Assembly: GCA_018697195.1 (NCBI GenBank)
Contig: CM031879.1
Coordinates: forward strand, 30,584,834-30,648,833
Reading direction: 5' to 3'
From: Certhia americana
Taxonomy: Eukaryota > Chordata > Aves > Passeriformes > Certhiidae
DNA length: 64,000 nucleotides
The notes beneath the pieces were generated by a model. It worked only from the letters and a program-made list of their open reading frames with translations, was not told the origin of the DNA and ran no database searches. The position numbers were made by a program, and so were the translations under genes. Shown here in pieces: positions 50,839 to 62,333 of the stretch; within the stretch, counting starts at the first letter, position 1; each line of letters begins with the position of its first letter.

Positions 50839-51007
50839 TGAATTGTCTTTCAGCTGGAGACCTTCTCCATTGGGCAGCGATGACCTCCGTTTTGTTGAAG
50901 AGTTCTTGTTTGGTGTAGAATTACTGCCTCCAGCTTTTTTCTTGACAAAGAGGACTTCACAGCTGGCTTGATCTTCATTGTGCGTGCTCTTCCCTGCATT
51001 TATTACC
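50839..51007 (-). CDS. PPM1H: PPM1H exon 2, internal coding exon (start of PP2C domain)
   Basis: This 169-base internal exon is read on the minus strand. The acceptor is a T-rich tract ending GGTTTTTTTTAG, and the donor is AATTCA|GTAAGC. The first base G completes a codon begun in the missing exon 1, and 56 codons follow, ending in phase 0. The peptide begins VINAGKSTHNEDQASCEVLF. The ED pair of NEDQ matches the conserved acidic pair at the N-terminal side of the PP2C metal centre. It continues through VKKKAGGSNSTPNKNSSTKR and RSSLPNGEGLQLKDNS, a basic and Ser-rich loop typical of PPM1H. From memory the human loop is one residue shorter near NSSKRR, which is unverified. The frame 50791-51216 continues past both splice sites into intron. 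If human numbering holds, exon 1 supplies roughly the first 80 residues and lies beyond the window. Confidence 0.96.
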
Positions 51008-52566
51008 CTAAAAAAAACCCAAAACAAAATAAGAAAACAGTGTCCAGATTTGCAAAGCACAGAAACCCCCATCTGTATCTCAAAATGTGACCCAAGATGT
51101 TTGGAACCAAAGTCCAGCAGTGTTGCAAGCACTGACTGAACAAAAATACCTGACTGCCTTCCAGAGATACAAACATACACACAGGCATACTTGCTTATTT
51201 CTGTACACATACACATGACATAAGCTTTGCCGCAGAAGTATGTGAATTAGAACCAATGGTGCCATGAGCATATTTCCCTCTAGGCATACCATACTTTTTT
51301 TTAGAAAGAGACTACTTTATGGATGAAGTTGATAACACATATGCCTCCCAGTTGAAACATGAGACCCCCATTTGCTTTTCTACCTGTCAGCATCTCTGCT
51401 ATAAATAATGAATCTGCTGGCTAAGAGTGTGCATTCTGTCAAGTTCCAAGTCTTTGCACAAACAAAATACCTGCTATAAATCTACAAAGCTGTTGCTGCC
51501 AAAGGCATTCTGTTCAAATGGCATGTATTAGAAATGCTATGACAGAAATACAAAGGAAAGATTTTGTCTCCGACAGGCAAGTCAAGCTTGCTTGATAGCA
51601 TGATGCACACTACATACATCCCTCTAGTACTGCACAACATAACTCCTCAACCCCTAGAAGCCTACCTCAAATCATCTGTCCCACCTGCCCTGTAGAAAAC
51701 AGAAGATATGAACTAAGAGCTGCAGGCATGTAAAACCCAGCACTAAGAGCCCAGTACAAGCTTTTAACAGCCAAAGGTATCCTGAGACTAGTACCACATC
51801 TTCCTTCCTTTGATCAGTGATGAGGCTGAAATAACAGCTACTCTACCAATAAGTTTTTAAAATCTTAATCAGAAGTCTGTGTTATCCAAGATACTGAAGT
51901 TACTATCATCGATCTCAGAACAGTCAAACTCAAACACATTTTCCACTTTCTACATGAGAATCTCATCACAAACTGACCAATTTTGCATCAGCTGACAGTC
52001 CTGGGTTCACACAGGGAAAACCCATGCAAGATGGGTCTTGTTCCAACCAAAGACACTGACTCCGATGCAAGTGCATTTTCTTCCACAAACACTATCCACC
52101 CACTCCTCTTTACTGCGAGGTTTGGGTCAACAAAGAGACACTCAGAGACAGTATCTCCACTACTACATAAGCACTGAGTTTCACATCAGGCACACAATGT
52201 CTTTAGAAATAACTGCTGCCTTCCCAGAAACTGAAACAGCTTGAAGGCACGTCATGATCCTGACGGCAAGTTCAAGACATACCTGACTTCTTGATCTCTA
52301 ATGTTTTCGTTACAGTAAAACTTTACACAATAGGCAAATGCTTGCTAAAGGTTGCTGAAATGAAAAGAAAACAAAAACCAAAGAAAGGCTAGCAGGGACC
52401 CCCAGCTTGCCTGCTCTTGCTGAAATGTCAGGTCTGTATCAGCCTTGCTTAAAGGTAAGACATTCTTTTCACTTTCAAGGAGCAATAGGATGCTGAGATA
52501 TGCAAAAGAGTATTCCTAACTCTGAATAGAAGAAAAGAATCGTTTTTAAAAAGAAAATGTATATCC

Positions 52567-52598
52567 ATTTCTGAAAGCAGTTAACTGCTTTCAGAAAT
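52567..52598. repeat. 32-bp perfect palindrome without spacer
   Basis: The left arm ATTTCTGAAAGCAGTT (52567-52582) is exactly the reverse complement of the right arm AACTGCTTTCAGAAAT (52583-52598). Symmetry stops at 52566/52599. There is no loop, so it is not a normal precursor-microRNA hairpin. The centre CAGTTAACTG contains a MYB-like TAACTG on each strand. Confidence 0.9.
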
Positions 52599-54595
52599 AG
52601 AATGTTTCCTTACAGTGCTAAATGCTATACGTTGCAATCTATCTGTATGCACAATACCACCATGTATTTGCAAGTATGTCTTGTAAATAAACACTAATTG
52701 TGGATAAAATTATTTTGCAAAACACATAGAGAGCAGAGATGAAGAAGCAATTAGTTGTAAGGCACTTGTGAGCAGTTTAACCACTCACCCCTCTAGTGCT
52801 TAACCTTTGGGCAATTGCAGATCAAATGCTGAGATGCAGTAAGCTTCCAGTCTGAAAACTGTAATTTTCTTCATAGTAGGAAAAGTAGAAGCATTTATTG
52901 AAAAAAAGGGGGAAAGTGTCTGTGGTGGGGAGGGCAGAACACACATGACAAAATCAAATACCAAACCATTTACATCAGCTGACCAAGACCTCCTCAGTTT
53001 GAAATGCTACAAACATGATTAAAATACTGCAGCAGCAGAGAAAGTGTAGTTTTATCACATCAGGAACTAATCAATATTCAGTTTAGCTGACCAGTCTCCT
53101 TCCTGATGCTGTTGTTTTCAATCTCATTTTAAAAAAGAAGCAGAAGACAAGAGACAAAAGTTACTCCTTACAAAGATCACTGCTTTCCTACCACATACTG
53201 TTCCTTACAAAAGTCATTGAACTCTTGGAGTTGCCCTGGCTTCTGAGCTTAGTGATGGACTTCAGGACTTGTATGGTGGAAGATATTCTGATATTCAATG
53301 ACATCACATCCCATCTCATAGGCAAACCCTGGAAAACTGCTCCAGTGAAGTCCTGCAACTTTTAATTTCAAGTCTTGAACTATGCGTAGGTGCCTGATGC
53401 CAAGCACAGAAGCTGGTAGCATGTACTCAACTTCAAACAGCTTCTACTGAGCTTCAAACAGCTCAGTCTTTGCTGACTTTTGAAATCCTTTTCTTTCTGC
53501 AGTTTCCTAAATCCCTTCTCCAGGCAATTCTTTCAACCTGCTTTCCAATGCTGATTTCAATGTGTTCTTTCCTCCTTGCTCTCCCAGACTGCAACTTACC
53601 AGAACAAAAATCACATCTAAGCTGCTTATACAAATAACAAAGCAGAAGTAACATGATATTCATATCACCAAAAGGTAACTCTTAATTTGACCTCTGGAAA
53701 TTTTTATGGAAAAATCAGCCCCTCCTTCCACTGATGAAGTGTCTGATCAATTCCAAAGATTGTGCCTGTATATTTTTTCTAACTATAAATATAAGTTGTC
53801 CACCAGTAAAGTGAACAAAATGAGATAAAACAGCTCAAATCATTTCAATTTCATTTTACCATTAATATTAAAAATGCAGAGGAAAAAATAATTAAGAAAT
53901 TAATTAAAAGAAGACTGAGGCCTACATAATTCTCTAGCTTTCTTAGACACACACTTTCAAGTGAATTCCTCCTTTTGTTCTCTCTACGAATTTCTCAATA
54001 TACTGATTAGACCTATTGATGATCACCTCCTTTCCATCCTTTCCTTTCTCTCCCCCAATACCCATGCAGCTCCTATCCAATCTTTTGCAAAGTTCAACCC
54101 AAATAATGTAATAGATCAGAAGCCACTCTATTTACAGAATTTGCTGTCTGTATGTGTCAAACACACTTCTCAGTAATAAATAGATAATCTTAAAGTTTAG
54201 TTTGAGGTATAGCGGTGCTAGTAAAAACCCATCCCGCTTTCCCAAGCCTGCACAGTCTGGTGGTGGGCTTTGGTCACAGTTAAGTACCTACATGAATCTT
54301 GATGGACACTTCAGCATTTTATGAGTCTTAATCCTAAACCTGTCCTCAGTTAAAGCACATCCACCAGATAGGAGCCAGCTAGTTTGTCTGGCTCACAACT
54401 AGGATTCTCTTGGTATCTTGTGAGACCCCAAAGACCCTCTGACTAAATGGAAATGCAGGGCACACTGTGCTTCTATTCTTCTCTCAACAAGCAGAGTGCA
54501 AAGTTCCACGCCATGATCACTGACTGCAAAACCCTAAGTTTATCTTAAGAGAACCAAAACAGGCCTGGTAAACAAATCCAAACCAGGCTTTGATA

Positions 54596-54656
54596 GTTTC
54601 AAAAACAACCCCAAAAACAACCCAAACCAAATCACAAGCAAACACAAACCAAATAT
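54596..54656. repeat. A/C-rich low-complexity tract
   Basis: AAAAACAACCCC, AAAAACAACCC and AAACCAAA units, with very little G or T. It is another member of the A/C tract class scattered through this window. Confidence 0.7.
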
Positions 54657-55220
54657 AAATGCTTCAGTCTTCTGTAGTATTTTTATTCATCCCCTCTATT
54701 TAATTTCTTTTTATGCATCAATACCAATATATAGACTCATTGGGGTGTTTTATTCCTTCCAGTACCATGTTCTTTGATATGACATTAAGTTGTAATCAGC
54801 CAAAATTCCAAGATGTGCTGTAGCAAGAAAGTTTTACCCACCAAAAAAACCCCAATGCAGTTGCTTTGCCCACTTGCAAATATATAGTCCACAACAGAAG
54901 CTTCAAATAGTCTATGAGCTACAGTGAAGGAACAGTGCTTGTAATGTGCCCTAAAAGATGTTTTTTGCTTGGGGAACCTGTGCTCATTTGCTCCACAAAT
55001 ATTAATCCTATCCAAATGCAAGAAAAAAAGAACTAGAAATAAAAGGATATAGCCATATAGCTTGTCGGACACTGCAATTTTCAATTCTACCCTCCTCTGC
55101 GGTTTCAGACTAGCAGTGGATACCTGTATTTGATGAATAAATCAATTCATGAGGAAGGACAAAGCCCTTCTCCCTCCCCTTCACAGGAGCTACAGCCAGC
55201 CTCTCCTCTTTCCAGCTGCA

Positions 55221-55238
55221 GCACACACACACACACAA
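55221..55238. repeat. (CA)n microsatellite
   Basis: About nine CA units in a row follow CAGCTGCAG. An ordinary dinucleotide repeat. Confidence 0.85.
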
Positions 55239-56836
55239 CTGCGTGACACCAGCTTGCATCAAATACAACTTACAACACAGAAGTAATCCAGATGAATGAA
55301 TACTATACATACAGACAACACGTTCCTAACAGTTTTGTGTTATAATTTTAACAGCCTTAGAATGACTTAAAAATTAAAGATACCATAAAAAAAAACCAAC
55401 TTTCACAGAAGTGTTGCTGGCTTTACTTCCCCCTCCCACTTTTTTTTTCTCCCCCCTTAAGCACATGATAGCACGTGAGTAGATACTGCTGCTTTTTTCT
55501 GTGACATCTCACTTACAGTCTTAGATTTCCAGGTAGGTGTCTGTTTCCTCCCTTTCACCCACACGAGATTTATTTCTGCACTGGGAATCAATTTGAAAGA
55601 GATTTCCTTCTAGCTGTTCACCTCCTCCCTCTGATCAAAGGCAGCTTTTATAGCAGCCTAAACAGTTCCATTCATTCATTACTATAACTGTCACATTGTG
55701 CACGTCAAAACCAAATCACTCACTAGTATTGTCCACTGAAGGCAGAAATTGAAGCCAGACCTGAATCAGTTCTCTAAATCCATGGGGCTAAATAAAAATT
55801 TCATTTTATTAACCAAGGAAGAGGTGAATATTTAGCCATGAAATCTTGCAATGATGTGCTGTGAAAATATGGTTTCTCCTACCAGCAGTTACACTGATAT
55901 ACTAGGCCAAGTTCACTTTGAGGCCCAGATAGAAGCTATGACACCCATCATGCTAATAAGAACTAAATACAGGATTAAAATGGGCAAAGTATAGAAGTAG
56001 AATAGCATTTATGCTGGAAATTTACATGTTCGGTGTAAATGATCATAACCTGGTAACACAGCTTATCTTTGGGCTGAAGTCAATCACATTCTGGAAGTCC
56101 ACTCTGATGTTATTTATATGGACTTCCCAAAATGTTACAATGCAGCACACCATCCAGCTACCCTTTCCAAAAAAAGATTAAATACTAAATGGAACAAAAC
56201 AGCTGTAGGTCACTTCAGAAATGTGGAAGCTCTATGACCACTACACAGGGAGAAGCAGCTCTTTTTGAAAATGAGCATGCAGATATTGCAGAAGAAAACC
56301 AAGGGACAGTGAGCCCCAACCAGATGCTGAGCCAGACCAGTGGGACACGAAGGTGGTAAAGCATGATCTCACTACAGAGCTGAGTAGTCTCAGCCAGAGC
56401 TGGCAATACTACTTGCCAAATTCTTCTTCCTCACTCCTGCACTAGCTATCAGAATGGGGTAAGAAGAGCTTGCAAAAGCAAGGATTAATTTGATGCTGTA
56501 AGAGAACCACCATTTATTTCCCATAAAGGACAGTGAAATCACAAAGAATGCCACGTCAGACTGCTCATCATCCATATTTAAAGCAACTTTGCCTGGCTGT
56601 TCAACACTTGCCAAAATATAAGCAAGAGACCCAGACAATGAGAATAAACAACCTCGTGTTGACCAGTGTCCTTCTAGTCCAGTTTCCACTAACACTTAGA
56701 CCTTTTTCTTCTTGTCTCCAACAGCTAAATTCTCAAATCCTGTTAATATGGGGAAAAATGGGCCTGAACTTATTTCCATGGTATTCAGGAAGAAGCTACC
56801 TTGAAAGTTCTTCAAGTTATGCTGCTTATATGTTAA

Positions 56837-56906
56837 TGAATATGGCACATTCAATCTGGTGAAGTCATTCAATTATGAATAGGGCACATTCAATTTGGTG
56901 AAGTCA
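56837..56906. repeat. 39-bp tandem duplication, about 1.8 copies
   Basis: TGAATATGGCACATTCAATC begins the first copy at 56837, and TGAATAGGGCACATTCAATT begins the second at 56876. Both copies continue TGGTGAAGTCA. The two differ by only a few bases over about 31 positions, so the duplication is fairly young. Confidence 0.85.
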
Positions 56907-56995
56907 GCCTCCAGATGAATATATTTGCACAAAAACTCTGATATTTTTATGCATTATTAGATTTTTCTAGATTTTTGTTGCTGATAAAGCTTACC

Positions 56996-57060
56996 TTATG
57001 TTATTATGCTATAATATTATGTTATCTCATTATGTTATTATATTATAACATTATTATGTT
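56996..57060. repeat. AT-rich imperfect repeat (TTATGTTAT units)
   Basis: TTATGTTAT or close variants recur three to four times within 65 bases of nearly pure A/T. It is low-complexity sequence with small internal inversions, for example TATAATATTATG and TATTATAACAT. Confidence 0.75.
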
Positions 57061-59639
57061 CCTGATAATGCTTATCAGTTTTGGTTGGTGTGACACATTT
57101 TCAGCTTCAAATTGAAGCAGAAAGTATTAAAAAAAGCCTAAATAGTAGTGAAAAGAAATGGACCCTTTCTACATAAATGTCCTTTTTCATGTCTCATTAG
57201 CCATGTGTGAATAGTACCTGTGACTTAGCGCATAAGGACTGATGGCTTTTGAAATTGAGGCACCTGGTTCAATCTAAAGAAATCACATCCTGGTAGTAAC
57301 TTTTGATTTTGTTCACAGTCATTTATCACATGTGATTTCACCATCATAGCCTTTAGGGGTGATCCTGGAAGTTCATTGATGAGCAATACTTCACTTTTGA
57401 CTGCACACCAAGAAACATACCATTGGATAGTGGTTTTGAGTTGCTTTTAGATGAGAAACATCTCCGGATCTATCCTAGAGCTCACATTCAAGATGGGAAC
57501 CACAGTTCTGCCATTCCTTTCCCTCTAATGAAAAAGAAAAGCAGCCACTTCCATGTTAGTTCCCATGAGCTGTACACCACCTTCTGCATGTGAGGCTGAA
57601 TATAGTCTTGACCATGACATCCCTTTTTAAGGACAGCACCATAGCTGAGACAGTCAGATAAAATAGCTGCATAACAGGTTCAGTTGTCCCAACAGGGTTA
57701 TGAGCCAAATACAGAAATTATTCTAGTTAAAATGATGAAAAGGTAAGGAAAAGCAACCTGCCCCTAATCACTACAGCAAGGGGCATGTGGCTTTCTGTCT
57801 ACAAGCTCAGCACTACTTTTAGTAGTACACCACAAACTACTGATACTACACCAAACCCCAACCAAAAGCTCAATTTGAATTAACCTCATATTTTTGTTGT
57901 CTTAGACTTCCAAATGAGTGTATGCACATGACAAGGATACATGAAGAAAACAAGATTACTTCCCCTCCTCCCCAGTTTCCTTCCCAAAGTTCTACTTTTG
58001 AAAGCAGATCTAAAATAAACCCTTTCTTCCTTACAGAAATGCCAATTATATGCAAATAGAAGTTCTCCTTATGCTTACAGTGAAGCAATTTATGTGCTTA
58101 AAGTAATGCAGTAAATCCCACATCTTTAGACTGTGATGCTGTAGACTGCAGTCTCAGCTTCAGGGTTAAGAGAAATCAAGATAAATGGCTTATGCAAAAC
58201 TGGTCCAAGCTTTAAAAAAAATTATCCCTCATATTTAGCATGTGTGAAAGTTAACCCCAAGAGATAAGTCGTGACACTACTAATCCCTTTTATACAGCTG
58301 TCAACTGAATTTAGCCCCAAGATAATCTCTCCAAGTGTGTCAGAGAAGGTACACATTTCCACAGACACATTAATGCCTTATTCAAAATATCCCTCTACCG
58401 CAGCATGTACCTGAAGCCCCCACAACCTGAAAGAAGACAATCTGCTAATTTATTCTTAAAAGTCATTATAGAAACTGTATATGTATGGAAGCACACATAT
58501 GCAAGGCAAGGGGGAGGGAAAAAATAAAAATAGAGAAAACATTACATACAGCTTTATTGTCACAAGTAGAAAATTAATTCAGAGCCACTCATATGCTGGT
58601 AATTTTTAATAATTAAAGAAAAACTACACCCTGCTGCTGGAGTTTTACATCCATCACTTTTCCTTTGGGAGAACATTAGCTGGCAGGTCTGCAGGAAAGG
58701 TTCATGTGCATAAACACTCCGATGACTCTTTGCCATAGAAACATGCCTCAAAACCCAGTCTTTTACTTCTGATACTAAAATTGCATTCCTAGACATCATC
58801 TTTGAAGCTGTTAAAATAGAAGATAAATGCAAACTAATGAAATATCAGCAATCCTGAGACTGAAAAAAAGATTACAGAAAAATGGCAGCTCACTTAATCT
58901 TGATAGACCATGATTGCTCAAAACATTTGTAATCATCATTAATTTATTCCTCTTGGGGCTAACAATCAGTTCCAAAATCAACTTTCCTAAATGTAAAGTA
59001 TTAAAAAAGAAACCACAGTAATTAAAGCAAAACAGGATTAAGAAAATTTTGCAGTACTTTAACATATATTTTATATACACGTACATACACACAAACACCT
59101 CTAAACAAAAACTTGTGGTGTTTCTCACGCAAGTTATACAAAATTCAGTTAAATATTATGTCATTAAAAACACTTATTTTTCATGTAATACAGGTCAAAT
59201 GCTTAATATCTTTGCCCAGTTGTTCAGCCACCACAGAAGAAAATTTTCAGGTGCAATGTTAATTTCGAGTGAAAGTCAACGTAGAAATCAAGGTAAAATC
59301 AGTGCCAGTAAAAGAATGCAAATGCAGAATTCCTACCCAAGAGCAGGCAAATAGCAGTGACCAAATGAGTACCTGGCTCTGTGTGAGTGTGAGTACACAC
59401 AGCTTGGAGACAAGGGCATCCTTTCCAGCCCCATCTGCTACCTTTGTCCAGAGGGAAGGTACTGAAGCTCTGAGGTCTGCACAACACCTTTTAACATGGT
59501 ATGCCACAACCTCAGGGTAACTTCTCCCCAAAGGCTCCGTCTGTCCTTGCAGGGGCTGGGATGAAGAGATGTGTTTCCTTCCACCCAAGAGTAGAGGAGG
59601 CTTAACAAGGTTAAGAAGTTTTGGAAGGTGCAAAACCAG

Positions 59640-59745
59640 AGAATCACAGAATAGCTGAGCTTGGAAATGTCCTCTGGAGGTCATCTAGTCCGAGCCCCCT
59701 GCTCAAGCAGGGTCACCTAGAACAGGTTTTCCAGGACCTTGTCCA
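59640..59745 (-). mobile_element. CR1 LINE 3'-end fragment
   Basis: On the + strand the complement of the extreme CR1 3' end reads GAATCACAGAATAGCTGAGC, GGAGGTCATCTAGTCC, CCCCCTGCTCAAGCAGGGTC and ACCTAGAACAGG. About 106 bases remain, and the rest is lost by 5' truncation. It lies in the same orientation as PPM1H and the other two CR1 copies. Confidence 0.95.
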
Positions 59746-61344
59746 TATGAGAATGCAGAGAAAGCAAAGCACAAAGCAAGAGGCCTGTCTTACCTGATAC
59801 GTGCACAGGCACTGGCCCTGAGCAGGAACAGGCACCCTGAGCAGAACACTGACACCCTGTGAAGTCTGAAAGGTGACACTTCTCCCGCAATACCATTTCT
59901 TCTACTTGTGCTGTGCAACCTGCCTCCACGACAAACCTTACCCATTTCAAAGTCAATACCATGAGCACCTAAAAAGCCTCAATCCAAGTTTTCACTTGTA
60001 CATGCAACAGACACACTGGAAAGCCTACAGACTGGCAAATACCTAGCACAACCACAACGCCAAACTGTAGGGCCAACATCGAATATTTTAGAAAGTGCTG
60101 TAACTAAGGAGAATCACTTGTGCCCAAAGAGGCCTAGAGGAAATTGCATAGCCTGGCACAAACTTAAACAGCCCTGATGGGATACATCTTGCACAGTGAG
60201 ACCAAAGGCAAATGCAGTTCCAGAGGGGTCTCAACTAGAAAAAAGTCAACACCAGAACCAACTGACTACTGCAACTTCCATGTAAACCTCTCCATGCCTC
60301 TCAGACCACTGGGAAATAAAATTTATGTCAAGATCTGTAAAAATATGTATCAGGAAATAATAAAGTATTGGAGTGTCCATGCATCCTGCTACACGAAGGA
60401 ACAACTTGCTATCAGAAATTATAATCTTCACATATGTGATATATGCACGAAGGCAAAGAGTGAAACTGGAAGTTTGAATTTATACACCTCTAGACAAGAT
60501 TCTAAAGAAATATTAAACAATGTATTCAGACTGAAAAGAAAACCCACAGAATTCAGCAACTGAAGAATCTGTAAAATTAGCAAGAGACAACTTCGCAGGG
60601 AAAGGGTGAAAGGCAAACTTCAAGTATACTCTCTCTTGTCTTTCCCAATAAGGCAATCACCATCTTCATATGCCAGTGTGCTACCCCACAGGGACACCTG
60701 TATAATGAAATGATTTTTTAAAAAATCTAAATCAATATATTCCCACAACAAGACTGAAGAGACAATATGAAGGTAGAAATAGCAGATAATAGAGAAGAGA
60801 AGTTCTGTCTAACATTTCAGAAAAAGAAAGCTAGGAAGTAATATCTTAGGAGTCTAGGAAGCTAGTAATGAGAGACGGTGCATCCCAGTCCAGAGATATA
60901 TGTCTCATTTCTGGGAAAATCCACTCAGGTTTTTTTTTTGTTTCAAGAAAATGAGCCCAGAGCACCTTCACCTTGGCACTGGCAGCAGCTCTGTATCCAG
61001 AAGCCAAGTACTTTTAATCTTCTTACGTGTCTACATGTGTCTAGTCACCTACATGTGACTGCTGCGACAAGTATGGTCCCCAGAGGTGAGATCTAGTCAG
61101 ATGTCTACGGTGCAGACAGCTAAGTCTGCTTATTAAGTCTGGGTGATTAGCTAAAGAGAAAGAAGACATCTGGGGGCATGATTCATCTGACCTATTTTAG
61201 TTGTTTACATAGCATGAAACATGTCTTCCTCTTCGTGGGTGATAAAACTGAGCCTAGACACTGACACAGCAAGTTGTCAGCATGTGGTCAGATGATTGCC
61301 ACTTATATGCCTGAGTTTATGAGAGTGGAGAGAGCAAAACAAAC

Positions 61345-61410
61345 ATACATACACACAAACAAACAAAAAACCCAAACCAAAACAAAAAAAAAAGAACAAC
61401 AAAAAAACCC
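61345..61410. repeat. A/C-rich low-complexity tract
   Basis: ACATACATACACACAAAC leads into AAACCC, CCAAAACAAAA and a long A run, ending CAAAAAAACCCCCC. It is mostly A and C and is one of several such tracts in the window. Confidence 0.75.
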
Positions 61411-62238
61411 CCCATCTACTTCTCTGGTTTTTTGCTATTTGAAATGCATTTTCCTCAAAATGCATCTTTCACATCTAAATCCTTTGATATGACTAATAAT
61501 GCCTCCCAAGCCAGAGAATTAGGCTTTCAAGTGAAGCAGAAGAAACAGAAATAAATGCAGCAAAAATTACTTTTAAAATAAAGGCCAAGGACATATTGGT
61601 ATTATAGCTCCTGATGCAATATGTGAGTTTAGCATGGTGTAATTATTTAAATGCATCTAAAACAGCTGGTGGGATTTTCAGACTCAAAAGCAGATAATTG
61701 TCAATCTTATTCACAGCAATTAAATCTGTATAGGCTAAAATAGGATCTATTGTTCTCCATAAATACTGGGACTGGAGCCAGAAGTAACTTCAGTGGAACA
61801 AAAAGTTGGCAGCTCAGAAAGGGGCTGAGAACTGCGTATTCTCTAGCATAACAAGGAAAAAGCTCAACTCACAACCAGGGACCGAAGACAAGCTCAGAGA
61901 CTTTCTAATAAAAAAGAATTTCTCCTCTTCTGAAAGTACCAGGGAGATGTCAGAAATTAATACTGAAACAGAAGTCAACATGGACTTATCTCAGTCTATA
62001 CTACGCATCATGGAAATGTATCCATCAATTTCTTCTGGTGACTGAAAAGAAGAAAGCTAGATTATTATTGCTATATTTAGTTATTTGTGCACTACCTAGA
62101 TACATACCTTTGGAGGCATTAAGAACAGGATATTTGGATAGGTACATAAAGCTGGATAGCTCTTATTAAGAGGCCAACATTGCCAGTAGAGAAACAATCA
62201 TAAATCTGCTCTCAATTCAAAATGATGAACTAGTGGCA

Positions 62239-62262
62239 GCAAAGGATTTGCAAATCCTTTGC
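62239..62262. repeat. 24-bp perfect palindrome without spacer
   Basis: The left arm GCAAAGGATTTG is the reverse complement of the right arm CAAATCCTTTGC. The centre ATTTGCAAAT resembles an octamer (POU) or C/EBP-type site. Symmetry ends at 62238/62263. Confidence 0.9.
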
Positions 62263-62316
62263 CAAAGACACCAAAACACCTACAGTAGCATTAAGTGATG
62301 GCTGTTAAACTGCCAC

Positions 62317-62333
62317 AAAAAAAAAAAAAAAAA
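62317..62333. repeat. poly-A run (A17)
   Basis: Seventeen A followed by GGTGGGG. It is a simple homopolymer in intron 1 with no recognised element before it. Confidence 0.85.

Noticed and set aside
52567..52598. Palindrome considered as a microRNA hairpin
   Set aside because: There is no loop and only 16 base pairs of stem, far shorter than a precursor microRNA.
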